A stretch of DNA of 30,847 nucleotides from a virus: IMG/VR virus record IMGVR_UViG_3300017750_004845, positions 1 to 30,847 of that record. The stretch is one strand, 5' to 3'. How positions within the stretch are numbered: the stretch's first letter is position 1; each line of letters starts with the position of its first letter. Of the stretch, positions 22,024 to 28,760 are shown piece after piece. The notes under the pieces are model-generated. The model worked only from the letters and a program-made list of their open reading frames with translations, did no database searches and was not told the DNA's origin. A program made the position numbers and the translations under genes.

Positions 22024-22377
22024 ATGTATAAATGTTCAGCAAAAGCAAGTTTGGTTTTAGATCAGATTAGATCTAGATGCCAAGAAGATACACAGACCAA
22101 TAACAAGTGGAGAGGCAGATCAGGAAACTACATGTACATCATGGGCAGAGAGAATGCTGATGGTAAGGCAACAGGCGTAGTTCACAAGATCGCAGAAGAC
22201 AGTTCCCACAAGTTATGTGGTTCGTTCAAGATCATGAGTGACGGTATCATAACAAGGTTCACTGGTTTAAGTAAAGCAGATTGGAACAATGCTATGAGAA
22301 ATGCAGAAGCAGAGTACAAAGCCAAGTACGAAGCGGAGACAACAGAACCAGCAACAGAACAGAAAGTTGCAGTATAA
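22024..22377 (+). CDS. Hypothetical protein (117 aa), early
   Basis: I do not recognise this protein. It starts MYKCSAKASLVLDQIRSRC and continues with a polar, beta-like centre (GNYMYIMGRENADG, LCGSFKIMSDGIITRFTG). A helix follows (SKADWNNAMRNAEAEYKAKY), and the tail is rich in Thr, Glu and Ala. No signal or membrane segment is seen. Its strong promoter and ribosome site suggest an abundant early protein, perhaps active in host takeover. It is followed by an RNA hairpin and the glucosaminidase gene. Confidence 0.7.
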   Translation: MYKCSAKASLVLDQIRSRCQEDTQTNNKWRGRSGNYMYIMGRENADGKATGVVHKIAEDSSHKLCGSFKIMSDGIITRFTGLSKADWNNAMRNAEAEYKAKYEAETTEPATEQKVAV

Positions 22378-22383
22378 TATTGA

Positions 22384-22447
22384 TTAGTGGGTTCGAGTAC
22401 CCCATAGTGCCAACAAGGCCATATGCATAAAAATCTCGGCCCACTAA
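22384..22447 (+). other. Long stem-loop between early gene and glucosaminidase
   Basis: TTAGTGGG (22384-22391) pairs with CCCACTAA (22440-22447), then CGAG with CTCG, CATA with TATG and GCC with GGC around an AACAA loop, giving one extended interrupted hairpin. A TATAAT lies at 22373-22378 but lacks a matching -35. No T run follows, so it is not a classic terminator. A leader element, processing site or transcript end is possible. Confidence 0.6.
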
Positions 22448-22456
22448 CTAATTACA

Positions 22457-23101
22457 ATGGTTAAAAGATATCTTAAAAGATTCATATACTTCTGTATAGC
22501 GGTTGCATTCGTGATCGCAGGTGCCTGGGTTGCCGGTACATTCAATCCAAACGATTACACAGTGCAACAAATCCAGGAAGAGTTCCATAAGAAAGAAATG
22601 AAGATAATTGAAGAACTTGGTTTGAAAGAACCAGAGTTTGAGTTCATAGACAAAGTTTCTTTCATTAATGCAACATCCACGTGTGTTTCATATCTAAATT
22701 GGACCACAGATAAAGATAAAAGGGTGCCGATCAGTATTATTATAGCAATGGCGGGTATAGAGAGTGCGTGGGGTAAAAGCAGGTTTGCCACGGAAGGTAA
22801 TGCACTCTTTGGTGTGAGGACATGGAGTTTAGATACTGTCCCACACATGAAAGCATTGGGGAATCCAAATGCCAGTTGGGGAGTTAAGAAGTATAAAACA
22901 AAATGTGAATCTATCAAGGACATGATTAAAATCCTTAATACACATCCTGCATACGAGAAGTTCAGAGAGGCCAGAGCAACGCAACTGGAAGATGGTAAAT
23001 GGAACTATCGTTCTTTACTATCAGGTATGACTGCCTGGAGCACCAATCCAGATTACCAAAAAATTATCTTACAGACCATAGTTGACAATAAATTACCTTA
23101 A
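22457..23101 (+). CDS. Membrane-anchored Bax-type glucosaminidase (lysis enzyme)
   Basis: The 214-residue protein begins with a short basic segment and one hydrophobic anchor (about residues 8-27, FIYFCIAVAFVIAGAWVAG). The catalytic domain has AMAGIESAWGKSRFATEGNALFGVRTW with the likely catalytic Glu102, and a later NTHPAYEKFREAR block, both typical of Bax and GH73 N-acetylglucosaminidases that cut peptidoglycan. The uncleaved-looking anchor suggests export by the host Sec system with retention at the membrane, like signal-anchor endolysins. It is probably the phage lysin or a cell-wall-remodelling enzyme. A long stem-loop precedes it, and no strong ribosome site is visible. The next promoter lies within its last codons. 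Confidence 0.85.
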   Translation: MVKRYLKRFIYFCIAVAFVIAGAWVAGTFNPNDYTVQQIQEEFHKKEMKIIEELGLKEPEFEFIDKVSFINATSTCVSYLNWTTDKDKRVPISIIIAMAGIESAWGKSRFATEGNALFGVRTWSLDTVPHMKALGNPNASWGVKKYKTKCESIKDMIKILNTHPAYEKFREARATQLEDGKWNYRSLLSGMTAWSTNPDYQKIILQTIVDNKLP

Positions 23102-23110
23102 CAGTATAAT
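23082..23110 (+). promoter_or_regulatory. Early sigma70-type promoter
   Basis: TTGACA (23082-23087) and TATAAT (23105-23110) are perfect and 17 bases apart. The -10 ends 5 bases before ATG 23116, so that start would be leaderless; a second in-frame ATG lies at 23131. Confidence 0.78.
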
Positions 23111-23115
23111 AAAAC

Positions 23116-23478
23116 ATGGGATTCATACAAATGAAACTGCCTAAACGTATCAAGCATAAGATTGAGAACTCTCGAAGAAACAGACAGGCCCAGGCCAACC
23201 ATGAGGAATGGTTGCAGGCACAAGGACTTGACAACTACACACTAAAGCAGAAAGCAAAGAAATTTAAAGGGTACGACATACCCGAGTACCAACCAGATCC
23301 TAACCATCCGAAGACAGGCGACAAAATTCCTGTTGCTGGTGGTAGAAAAGCACAACCACAGGCTTATTCAGGTGAAAGAAAATTACTTGGCATAGGTCTT
23401 ATGCACAAGAGTAACCTTGTTCCTGTGTGGGACGAAGAAGGTGCAAAAGAAATTACTTTGATGAAAGGCAACAAATAA
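23116..23478 (+). CDS. Conserved-type phage hypothetical protein
   Basis: The 120-residue protein begins with a basic region (KLPKRIKHKIENSRRNRQAQ) and ends with a segment that I recall from small conserved proteins of T4-like marine phages: YSGERKLLGIGLMHKSNLVPVW, then EEGAKEITLMK. No function is known to me. No ribosome site is visible at ATG 23116; ATG 23131 (MKLPKR) is equally likely if transcription starts near 23117. The stop overlaps the next start (TAATG). Confidence 0.68.
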   Translation: MGFIQMKLPKRIKHKIENSRRNRQAQANHEEWLQAQGLDNYTLKQKAKKFKGYDIPEYQPDPNHPKTGDKIPVAGGRKAQPQAYSGERKLLGIGLMHKSNLVPVWDEEGAKEITLMKGNK

Positions 23479-23723
23479 TGAAGATCAGATATTATCAAAA
23501 GATCGACGGATGGAGATGGCTAGGATTTATTCTAGCTATGGTTAGTGCATTCACACTGAGTGGTGGTAATCCTGATGTGCAATGGATTGGATGGACAGTC
23601 GCACTGATATCTTGTAGCATCTGGATATGGATGGGCATCAAGGATAAGGACACACCGAGAGCATTAATGGAACTAATGTACCTACTCCTGGCAGTAAGGG
23701 GTGTATACAATTGGATTTCATAA
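23478..23723 (+). CDS. Small multi-pass membrane protein
   Basis: This 81-residue protein starts MKIRYYQKIDGWRWLG and has two to three hydrophobic segments (FILAMVSAFTLSGG, WTVALISCSIWIWMG, ELMYLLLAVRGVYNW). It is rich in Trp. The W-x-G-W pattern and ending GVYNW are faintly reminiscent of small phage membrane proteins related to PnuC-like transporters, but the match is too weak to claim transport. The start at 23478 overlaps the previous stop, showing coupling; a longer frame from 23427 lies within the preceding gene. Confidence 0.65.
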   Translation: MKIRYYQKIDGWRWLGFILAMVSAFTLSGGNPDVQWIGWTVALISCSIWIWMGIKDKDTPRALMELMYLLLAVRGVYNWIS

Positions 23724-23768
23724 CAAAAAAGTCAATCAAATCAACTATTCTAGTAAGATCAACCCTGG

Positions 23769-23796
23769 TTGACGTATTTGGAAATTATGCTATAAT
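23769..23796 (+). promoter_or_regulatory. Early sigma70-type promoter
   Basis: TTGACG (23769-23774) and TATAAT (23791-23796) are 16 bases apart. The -10 ends 6 bases before ATG 23803, predicting a leaderless message. This opens the cluster of exported proteins. Confidence 0.82.
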
Positions 23797-23802
23797 TGTT
23801 TT

Positions 23803-23946
23803 ATGATTAGACTAATAATACTATTTGCAATCTTCCTTGCGGTATATCCGATGATAGGTGATGGTTGGGCACAGTTCAGCAACGACTTTAATGTTGCGGC
23901 AGTGACCGAATCACTATCAGAGATGATTGCAAAATTTAACAAATAA
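23803..23946 (+). CDS. Small exported or membrane protein (47 aa)
   Basis: ATG 23803 to TAA 23946 encodes 47 residues. The first 17 are strongly hydrophobic (MIRLIILFAIFLAVYPM), a signal peptide or anchor, with a possible cleavage after GDGWA. The remaining part is short and polar (FSNDFNVAAVTESLSEM). I know no family. An excellent promoter right before the ATG and the exported genes after it argue that it is real. It would act at the inner membrane or in the periplasm. Confidence 0.6.
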   Translation: MIRLIILFAIFLAVYPMIGDGWAQFSNDFNVAAVTESLSEMIAKFNK

Positions 23947-23954
23947 GGAAACAA

Positions 23955-24506
23955 ATGAAGAACATGACTAAAGTAATCTTGATGTTGGTGGCAGGCCTTA
24001 TGTTGGCACAATGCTCGACGTACAAGATTAAGCCAGACATGAACAAAAGTGGAGTGATTAACAAGACACCTAAATGGTATGTTGATTACAAGCATGAAAC
24101 TATGTTCAAGTATCAAGAGGCGGCCACGGCAGTTTCTCCAGACATGGAGTTGGCTGTTAAGAAGGCTACACTTTTGGCCAAGGCTAAACTAGTTGATAGG
24201 ATCAATGGTGAGATGAACAACCGAACCACTATCTCTAAAAATGAAGCAGGCACCAACGAAGATCTAAATGTGACAGCAGGATCTCAGGATGTTATTGTTA
24301 ACGTGATCGAGGATACCCTAGCAAGAGGATATGAGGTTACTAAACAAGAAATGTATCTAACAAAGACTAAATCATACAGGGTTTACATAATGATCGAATT
24401 GAGCAAGAAGGAAGTAGAGGAGATCATTAACCTAGTGAACAAAAGAAGATTGGCATTGATCGATACAGACAGCATCAATAAACAAGCCGAGAAGATATTA
24501 AACTAG
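23955..24506 (+). CDS. Probable lipoprotein, LPP20-like
   Basis: The 183-residue protein has a lipoprotein-like signal (MKNMTKVILMLVAGLMLAQC); Gln before the Cys makes the lipobox slightly atypical. The mature part contains TPKWYVDYKHE, a helical KKATLLAKAKLVDRING block and SYRVYIMIELSKKEVEEI, the pattern of LPP20-like lipoproteins. It would be anchored in a host membrane, perhaps altering the envelope or excluding other phages. AAGGA lies 5 bases before ATG 23955. A second ATG is at 23964. It is co-directional with three other exported-protein genes. Confidence 0.7.
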   Translation: MKNMTKVILMLVAGLMLAQCSTYKIKPDMNKSGVINKTPKWYVDYKHETMFKYQEAATAVSPDMELAVKKATLLAKAKLVDRINGEMNNRTTISKNEAGTNEDLNVTAGSQDVIVNVIEDTLARGYEVTKQEMYLTKTKSYRVYIMIELSKKEVEEIINLVNKRRLALIDTDSINKQAEKILN

Positions 24507-24510
24507 AGGC

Positions 24511-24864
24511 ATGAGGAAAATTTATTATATCATAGCCCTATTGTTCTTGGCTCTGGGCATAGTAATATGGTCAACTACTGCTGATGCAGGTGGTCCATGG
24601 AACAATCAGTATTGTGATGTGGAAGTGACTAAGATCAGAGTTGTCAACGAGAAAGGCGAAGTCCTAGAAAATCTCACAGAGGAGAAAATGGTTTGCAACG
24701 ACGGGGCATCAGACTTTTTGTTCGACATGGGCATTGCAGACGCCTGCGAGATGTACACGTGGGACATGCCTGTAGGAGAAGTAGTGATAACACAAAGACA
24801 GATAGCCTGTCATAAAATGGATGGAGAATATGAAATTGTTCAAGGTTATCACAGTATTGATTAG
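24511..24864 (+). CDS. Exported hypothetical protein with disulfide potential
   Basis: The 117-residue product has a clear signal peptide (MRKIYYIIALLFLALGIVIW, then a likely cleavage near TTADA-G). The mature domain has four Cys (QYCDVEV, MVCNDG, ADACEMY, IACHKM), consistent with two disulfides in the periplasm. I do not recognise the family. It starts 4 bases after the lipoprotein gene and overlaps the following gene by several codons, so it belongs to the same envelope operon. Confidence 0.66.
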   Translation: MRKIYYIIALLFLALGIVIWSTTADAGGPWNNQYCDVEVTKIRVVNEKGEVLENLTEEKMVCNDGASDFLFDMGIADACEMYTWDMPVGEVVITQRQIACHKMDGEYEIVQGYHSID

Positions 24865-25279
24865 CCTACTGCTTACGACACCAGCTTTGGCAGATAACAA
24901 AACACCTGGAGATGCTAAAGGACACATTGGAGACATGCCTCCACCACAGTGGTTGGGAGATGATCTTAAATATAGTATGCCGGCGTTTTTATTTAGGCGT
25001 ACACAATTCCTAAGGTTTTCACTTAACAGAACAGAGAAGAAGATGCACGAATCAGCGGTGTTCTTCGCACTTACAAGCACACAGAACGGCAAAATTGTTA
25101 GTTGGTACAGCAAGAAGCGTCTTGCCGCTGGTAAGGTGCGTGTAATACATTCATATCCGATATCGGGCGGTTACTGCCGTACATACCAAGCATACATCAA
25201 AGTAAACGGCAAAGAACGCCACATGACCAACAATGCCTGCAAATATATAGGCACTCCTAGTTGGTCATTTTATAAATAA
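24830..25279 (+). CDS. Exported surface-antigen-like protein
   Basis: The protein starts with a classic signal peptide (MKLFKVITVLISLLLTTPALA, cut before DN). The mature part ends with GYCRTYQAYIKVNGKE then NNACKYIGTPSWSFY, which matches the C-terminal pattern of RT0821/Lpp0805-type bacterial surface antigens (CR-Y----I--G, then AC---G-W). The role would be in the host envelope, for example changing the cell surface. I chose ATG 24830 because it starts the signal peptide directly and GGAG lies just before it; ATG 24821 would add three residues. It overlaps the preceding gene. Its stop lies inside a T4-type late box. Confidence 0.66.
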   Translation: MKLFKVITVLISLLLTTPALADNKTPGDAKGHIGDMPPPQWLGDDLKYSMPAFLFRRTQFLRFSLNRTEKKMHESAVFFALTSTQNGKIVSWYSKKRLAAGKVRVIHSYPISGGYCRTYQAYIKVNGKERHMTNNACKYIGTPSWSFYK

Positions 25280-25291
25280 TCAGTATAAATA
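25271..25291 (+). promoter_or_regulatory. Two exact T4 late promoter boxes
   Basis: TATAAATA occurs twice, at 25271-25278 and 25284-25291, both identical to the T4 late consensus. From the second, transcription would begin near 25298 and leave an 18-base leader with CAGGAA before ATG 25316. Confidence 0.75.
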
Positions 25292-25315
25292 AGTTTATAA
25301 CACAGGAATTTACAA

Positions 25316-25957
25316 ATGGCAACAGTTCAACCAAGACACGAAAGAAATGATCCAAACGCAGGAATGCAGGGTGCATACTACACAGTAGACATAGCACAGA
25401 GTGGCTTCTTAGACACGGAAACAATAAACGGTGGTAGATTATCTCCATGTGCGGCGAATGACTTTGCTACAAAGCCAACTACCTTGGCTCAATCATTATT
25501 GGTTTCAAGAGGTCAGTTAAGATACAGAATGATGCTTCAGAATCTTCAAATTAGATCGAACTGCAGAATTATCAACATGGTAACAACATATGCAAACACA
25601 CAAGGTGACTCACCGATCACAGACATAAACTTTGGCATAGTCTTCGAGAATGATGACTTTGTTCCAACAACAGGTACTGCACCAGATGATTCAACTACTA
25701 CAACAACCAAAGTTCTATACATCAAAGACAAGATCGCAGAAGCACTGTACGGAACTAGAAAAGAGAAGATGAGTGTTTTCAATCCAACATCAGGCACAGG
25801 CCAGATACAAGACGTAGAAGTTGAAGTTGGCCCAGTTTTATTAGTCAGCCAAGACGAGATAATGGATTCTATAACAGTTGCAGAAGTGGCTGGATTCAGA
25901 TCAAACGTTGACGCAGAAACACCAACAGACAACGCATTATCATACTCAGCAGAGTAA
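25316..25957 (+). CDS. Probable virion structural protein (213 aa)
   Basis: The protein is rich in Thr, Asp, Ala and Asn, has no signal or membrane segment, and looks beta-rich, as expected of a late structural protein. Segments such as TINGGRLSPCAANDFATK and ITDINFGIVFENDDFVP are not known to me. MLQNLQIRSNCRIIN weakly resembles the protein at 3094. Two exact T4 late boxes precede it. A Thr run (STTTTTK) lies near residue 137. It is isolated among early-type and exported genes, so it may be a structural gene moved from the main cluster. The particle part is unknown. Confidence 0.75.
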   Translation: MATVQPRHERNDPNAGMQGAYYTVDIAQSGFLDTETINGGRLSPCAANDFATKPTTLAQSLLVSRGQLRYRMMLQNLQIRSNCRIINMVTTYANTQGDSPITDINFGIVFENDDFVPTTGTAPDDSTTTTTKVLYIKDKIAEALYGTRKEKMSVFNPTSGTGQIQDVEVEVGPVLLVSQDEIMDSITVAEVAGFRSNVDAETPTDNALSYSAE

Positions 25958-25974
25958 TAATCATTATTTTTTTT
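25956..25974 (+). terminator. Weak terminator after structural gene
   Basis: AATAA-tca-TTATT followed by T residues to 25974 overlaps the stop region. The stem is short and AT-only, so confidence is low. It lies between convergent genes. Confidence 0.35.
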
Positions 25975-26010
25975 AATAAAAGTTAGATATTAAAGTTCTA
26001 ATTATTTGGG

Positions 26011-26319
26011 CTATTCGTCTGCGTAATCTACGTTTACGTTTGTGGAGCCATCTACAGAGACAAATGTGCCGTTGTAGGCCTCAGAGGCCGCAGTATCATC
26101 AGCAAAACCATCGGAGTTTCCAGCTAAAAAATTTGTTTTCCAAGCAGTTACCCATGCACTGTAATCTAATTTGAATTTTGCCCTTTCGGATTTGATATTC
26201 ACTCTTAGTCCGTCTGTGCCGGTAATATCAGATACGGAGTGTGCAATCCCGTTTGGTGAGTGCGGTGTAATTGGTTTGTTTAAAGTTGTTTGTGTAGAAT
26301 GTAAAGTGACCGTTGCCAT
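26011..26319 (-). CDS. Late structural-type protein on minus strand
   Basis: On the minus strand, ATG 26319 starts a 102-residue protein (MATVTLHSTQTTLNKPIT) rich in Thr, Ser, Asn and Asp. A beta-like first half is followed by FKLDYSAWVTAWKTNFLAG and an acidic, Asn-rich end (DGSTNVNVDYADE). I do not recognise it; the composition is like that of head decoration or tail proteins. A longer frame starts at 26334, but the box GGTAAATA lies between 26325 and 26332, so 26319 is preferred. It is one of only two protein genes on the minus strand. Confidence 0.66.
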   Translation of the reverse strand: MATVTLHSTQTTLNKPITPHSPNGIAHSVSDITGTDGLRVNIKSERAKFKLDYSAWVTAWKTNFLAGNSDGFADDTAASEAYNGTFVSVDGSTNVNVDYADE

Positions 26320-26324
26320 ATTAC

Positions 26325-26332
26325 TATTTACC
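26325..26332 (-). promoter_or_regulatory. Late-type box on minus strand
   Basis: On the minus strand GGTAAATA ends 5 bases before ATG 26319, the same spacing as at the PAAR and 17995 genes, predicting a leaderless late message. Confidence 0.4.
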
Positions 26333-26368
26333 AAAAGTTCAATAGCATTATAATAGCCTATCTGTTAT

Positions 26369-26376
26369 AGTAAATA
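26369..26376 (+). promoter_or_regulatory. Possible late-type box before 666-aa membrane protein
   Basis: AGTAAATA lies 10 bases before ATG 26387 and is divergent from the minus-strand box at 26325. The match to the late consensus is moderate. Confidence 0.35.
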
Positions 26377-26386
26377 ACGTTTATAA

Positions 26387-28387
26387 ATGTTTATCGCGAT
26401 ACTTACATTACTATCTGCACTGTCAATTTCTGGCGTTGCAATATTCTATTCCGTAATTGGACTAGCGACCATATTCCCTGGTGCTTTTGTGCCTGTGGTT
26501 ATAATGGGCGGTGTTTTAGAAGTAGGAAAACTAATCACGGCCTCATGGTTGTACAGGAACTGGAAGTTCACACCTTTCATGCTGAAGACCTATCTCACGA
26601 CTGCCGTTATAATATTAAGTTTAATAACAAGTATGGGTATTTTTGGATTTTTGTCTAAAGCACACCTAGAACAGAACCTTGCATCGGACACATTAATACA
26701 GCGTATCAATATTCTAGAGGACAAGATCGAAAGTGAAAAAATGTCCATTGAAAGACAGACATTAATAATCAATAGAGCAGAGAAAGCCATTAGCAGAGAC
26801 ACAGGGACAGCGTCCGGTGACATCGAAGTACAACAGTCGATCATTGCAGATGCCAACGAAAAATTAAAAACACTACTTACGGTCGAGACCAACACAGTCA
26901 AAGACCTCAATGACAGACTAAAAACTTTAGACAAAAATGTCAGTGACATACTGACATCGAACAAATCATTCTTTAATGAAGAAAAGGCGGCCGCTGAACT
27001 GAAGGCATCTCAGAAACAAGAACGTAAACAGATTGCCCAAAAGGTCGTAGAAGCACAGGAAAGGATAGCAGAACTTAAAACAGACCACAAACAGGAGATC
27101 GCCAAAGCACAAGAGATCATAGCAAATATGCGGTCTGGTTCACAAGACAACAAGGGACAGTTTACAAAAGAGATAGAAGTTGCAGAGAAGAAGATATTTG
27201 ATTCGCAGGGCAACATAGATTTATTCATTGTGGAGAAACAACCACTGGAAAAAGAAATGCTGACACTGGAAGCAGAAATTGGCCCTGTGAAGTACATAGC
27301 GGCGCTGGCAGTCGATTGGGGTATAACTGATCAAGTTGAAACTAGCAAGGCTGTAAGGTGGGTTATTTTGCTTCTAATCGTGGTGTTTGACCCTTTAGCA
27401 GTTTTGTTGTTGATTGCGGCCAACCAGAGTTTGATGAGGAGATTCCCACCAGAGGCACCCAAGCCACAGGAGGTTATAGATCTCGAAAAGCCAGATGAAG
27501 AAGATGTAACTCTCAAATGGAACGAGATGATGGATAAATCATCTGCGGCGGCAAAGATGGAAGAGGCCACAGAAACATTGAAAAATTGGAAAGAAAAACT
27601 AGAGGCATTCAATACCAAGTTGCCTAAGACAGAAGACAAACCTGTTGAGATTATACAGGAAGAAGATGCAACAATCCCACACATAGATCTTGTAGGTAAA
27701 AAAAAAACTGAAGACAAAGAAATAGTAGTAGATAATACTAAGGACGGTTTTGATCCAGACGAGGTGATGTTTGACTTGGATACTCCAAAGCCTGAAGTGG
27801 ATGCAGTTGAACAAATAGAAAAATTCAAACAAAGAGAAGAAGAAGAACACAAAGCCCTACAAGAGATCCAAAGGCAAGCTAGAGAAGAGGATGAAGAAAC
27901 TCCTGAATTGAACAAAAAAGAATACGAAGAACTTGACATCCAAGGATTCCGACCTGGGAAAGTTGTTAAACCAAAAGTTACAGTAGAAGAAGCACTTAAG
28001 ATGCCAGAGGCTGAAAGTGTGCAAACACCCATACAAGAAAGAATAAAGCCGGACCTTACAGAAGTCATTGAACCTGAAACTGAGGTGAGGCCCCCAAAGC
28101 CAAGCCTGAGTAATTGGCAAAGAGCTGAATTACTCAATAACTTCCACAAAGAACACGGTAACTTCGAAGATGTCGAAGAATATGTACAGAACGAAGAACA
28201 GAACAATACTACCAATTGGAAAAAACTTAAAACCAAAATTACAACGGAGGAAGACTATCATACAAGAATGGAACAGAGAATAGAAGAGCTAATGGCTAAG
28301 GTTGATGCCGGCGAAATGACGCTAGAAGACTTGACGCCAGAAGATAGACAAGTTATAATAGGTATAAGGAATCAAAACGAGGTTTAA
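26387..28387 (+). CDS. Large membrane and coiled-coil protein (666 aa)
   Basis: The N-terminus has three hydrophobic segments (about residues 1-25, 31-50 and 67-90; includes IFPGAFVPVVIMGGVLEVGK and ASWLYRNWKF). A long coiled coil runs from about residue 95 to 300 (many Glu, Lys, Leu and Ile; repeated EIAKAQEIIA-like heptads). A fourth membrane segment lies near 325-348 (VRWVILLLIVVFDPLAVLLL), and the acidic C-terminal half contains Pro-, Glu- and Lys-rich linkers. I recall similar membrane proteins in marine T4-like phages, but not a function. It could organise replication or assembly at the membrane or sense the host envelope. No ribosome site is present. The C-terminal part has low-complexity stretches. 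Confidence 0.78.
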   Translation: MFIAILTLLSALSISGVAIFYSVIGLATIFPGAFVPVVIMGGVLEVGKLITASWLYRNWKFTPFMLKTYLTTAVIILSLITSMGIFGFLSKAHLEQNLASDTLIQRINILEDKIESEKMSIERQTLIINRAEKAISRDTGTASGDIEVQQSIIADANEKLKTLLTVETNTVKDLNDRLKTLDKNVSDILTSNKSFFNEEKAAAELKASQKQERKQIAQKVVEAQERIAELKTDHKQEIAKAQEIIANMRSGSQDNKGQFTKEIEVAEKKIFDSQGNIDLFIVEKQPLEKEMLTLEAEIGPVKYIAALAVDWGITDQVETSKAVRWVILLLIVVFDPLAVLLLIAANQSLMRRFPPEAPKPQEVIDLEKPDEEDVTLKWNEMMDKSSAAAKMEEATETLKNWKEKLEAFNTKLPKTEDKPVEIIQEEDATIPHIDLVGKKKTEDKEIVVDNTKDGFDPDEVMFDLDTPKPEVDAVEQIEKFKQREEEEHKALQEIQRQAREEDEETPELNKKEYEELDIQGFRPGKVVKPKVTVEEALKMPEAESVQTPIQERIKPDLTEVIEPETEVRPPKPSLSNWQRAELLNNFHKEHGNFEDVEEYVQNEEQNNTTNWKKLKTKITTEEDYHTRMEQRIEELMAKVDAGEMTLEDLTPEDRQVIIGIRNQNEV

Positions 28388-28391
28388 TTAA

Positions 28392-28760
28392 ATGGGACTA
28401 AATTTAAAAATGTTTGACACTCTGGGTATGGTTACTCTAGTGACACCACCATCCATGCTTAATCCGGAGAAGATTAGTTTTACGCTGATACATTTAAAGG
28501 AAAAAGAAAAGAATCATTTTGCAACACAACTAAACAAAGTGTTTCCAAATGATAATTGCACTGTATTCATTTATGATACTGTGGGTAACAACGGTTGGCT
28601 AAAACAAGCAATATCTAAATCAAAATATGTGATAATGGAAAAGGACAAAGCGCCATTATGGATAGAGGAATTGATTCCTGAATCAAAAACTTATTATATT
28701 TCTGCGGAGCAAACAGTTGAACAAACATTCCAGAAGATCAACGAAGAAAGGAAGGACTGA
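28392..28760 (+). CDS. Hypothetical protein upstream of clpX
   Basis: The 122-residue protein has an alpha/beta composition with LVTPPSMLNPEKISFTLIHL, a long polar stretch (KEKEKNHFATQLNKVFPN) and CTVFIYDT. A later VIMEKDKAPLWIEELI segment leads into a C-terminal helix. No signal or membrane segment is seen. It begins 4 bases after the large membrane protein gene and its TGA stop shares a base with the clpX start (TGATG), so the three form one transcript. No family recognised; an adaptor or regulatory role near ClpX is only a context-based guess. Confidence 0.66.
   Translation: MGLNLKMFDTLGMVTLVTPPSMLNPEKISFTLIHLKEKEKNHFATQLNKVFPNDNCTVFIYDTVGNNGWLKQAISKSKYVIMEKDKAPLWIEELIPESKTYYISAEQTVEQTFQKINEERKD

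Noticed and set aside
22373-22378. TATAAT as promoter for the glucosaminidase gene
   Set aside because: No TTGACA-like box lies 15-18 bases upstream and no extended TG is present; kept only as a remark on the stem-loop.
22384-22405. T-arm-like string GGTTCGAGTACC suggesting a tRNA
   Set aside because: No acceptor stem, anticodon arm or CCA fits around it, and the bases pair better in the long stem-loop 22384-22447.
27331-28236. Long open frame of about 300 codons on the minus strand
   Set aside because: It lies fully opposite the acidic coiled-coil gene at 26387, is Ser-, Leu- and Cys-rich as expected for a shadow of Glu/Lys-rich codons, and has no domain or start signal.
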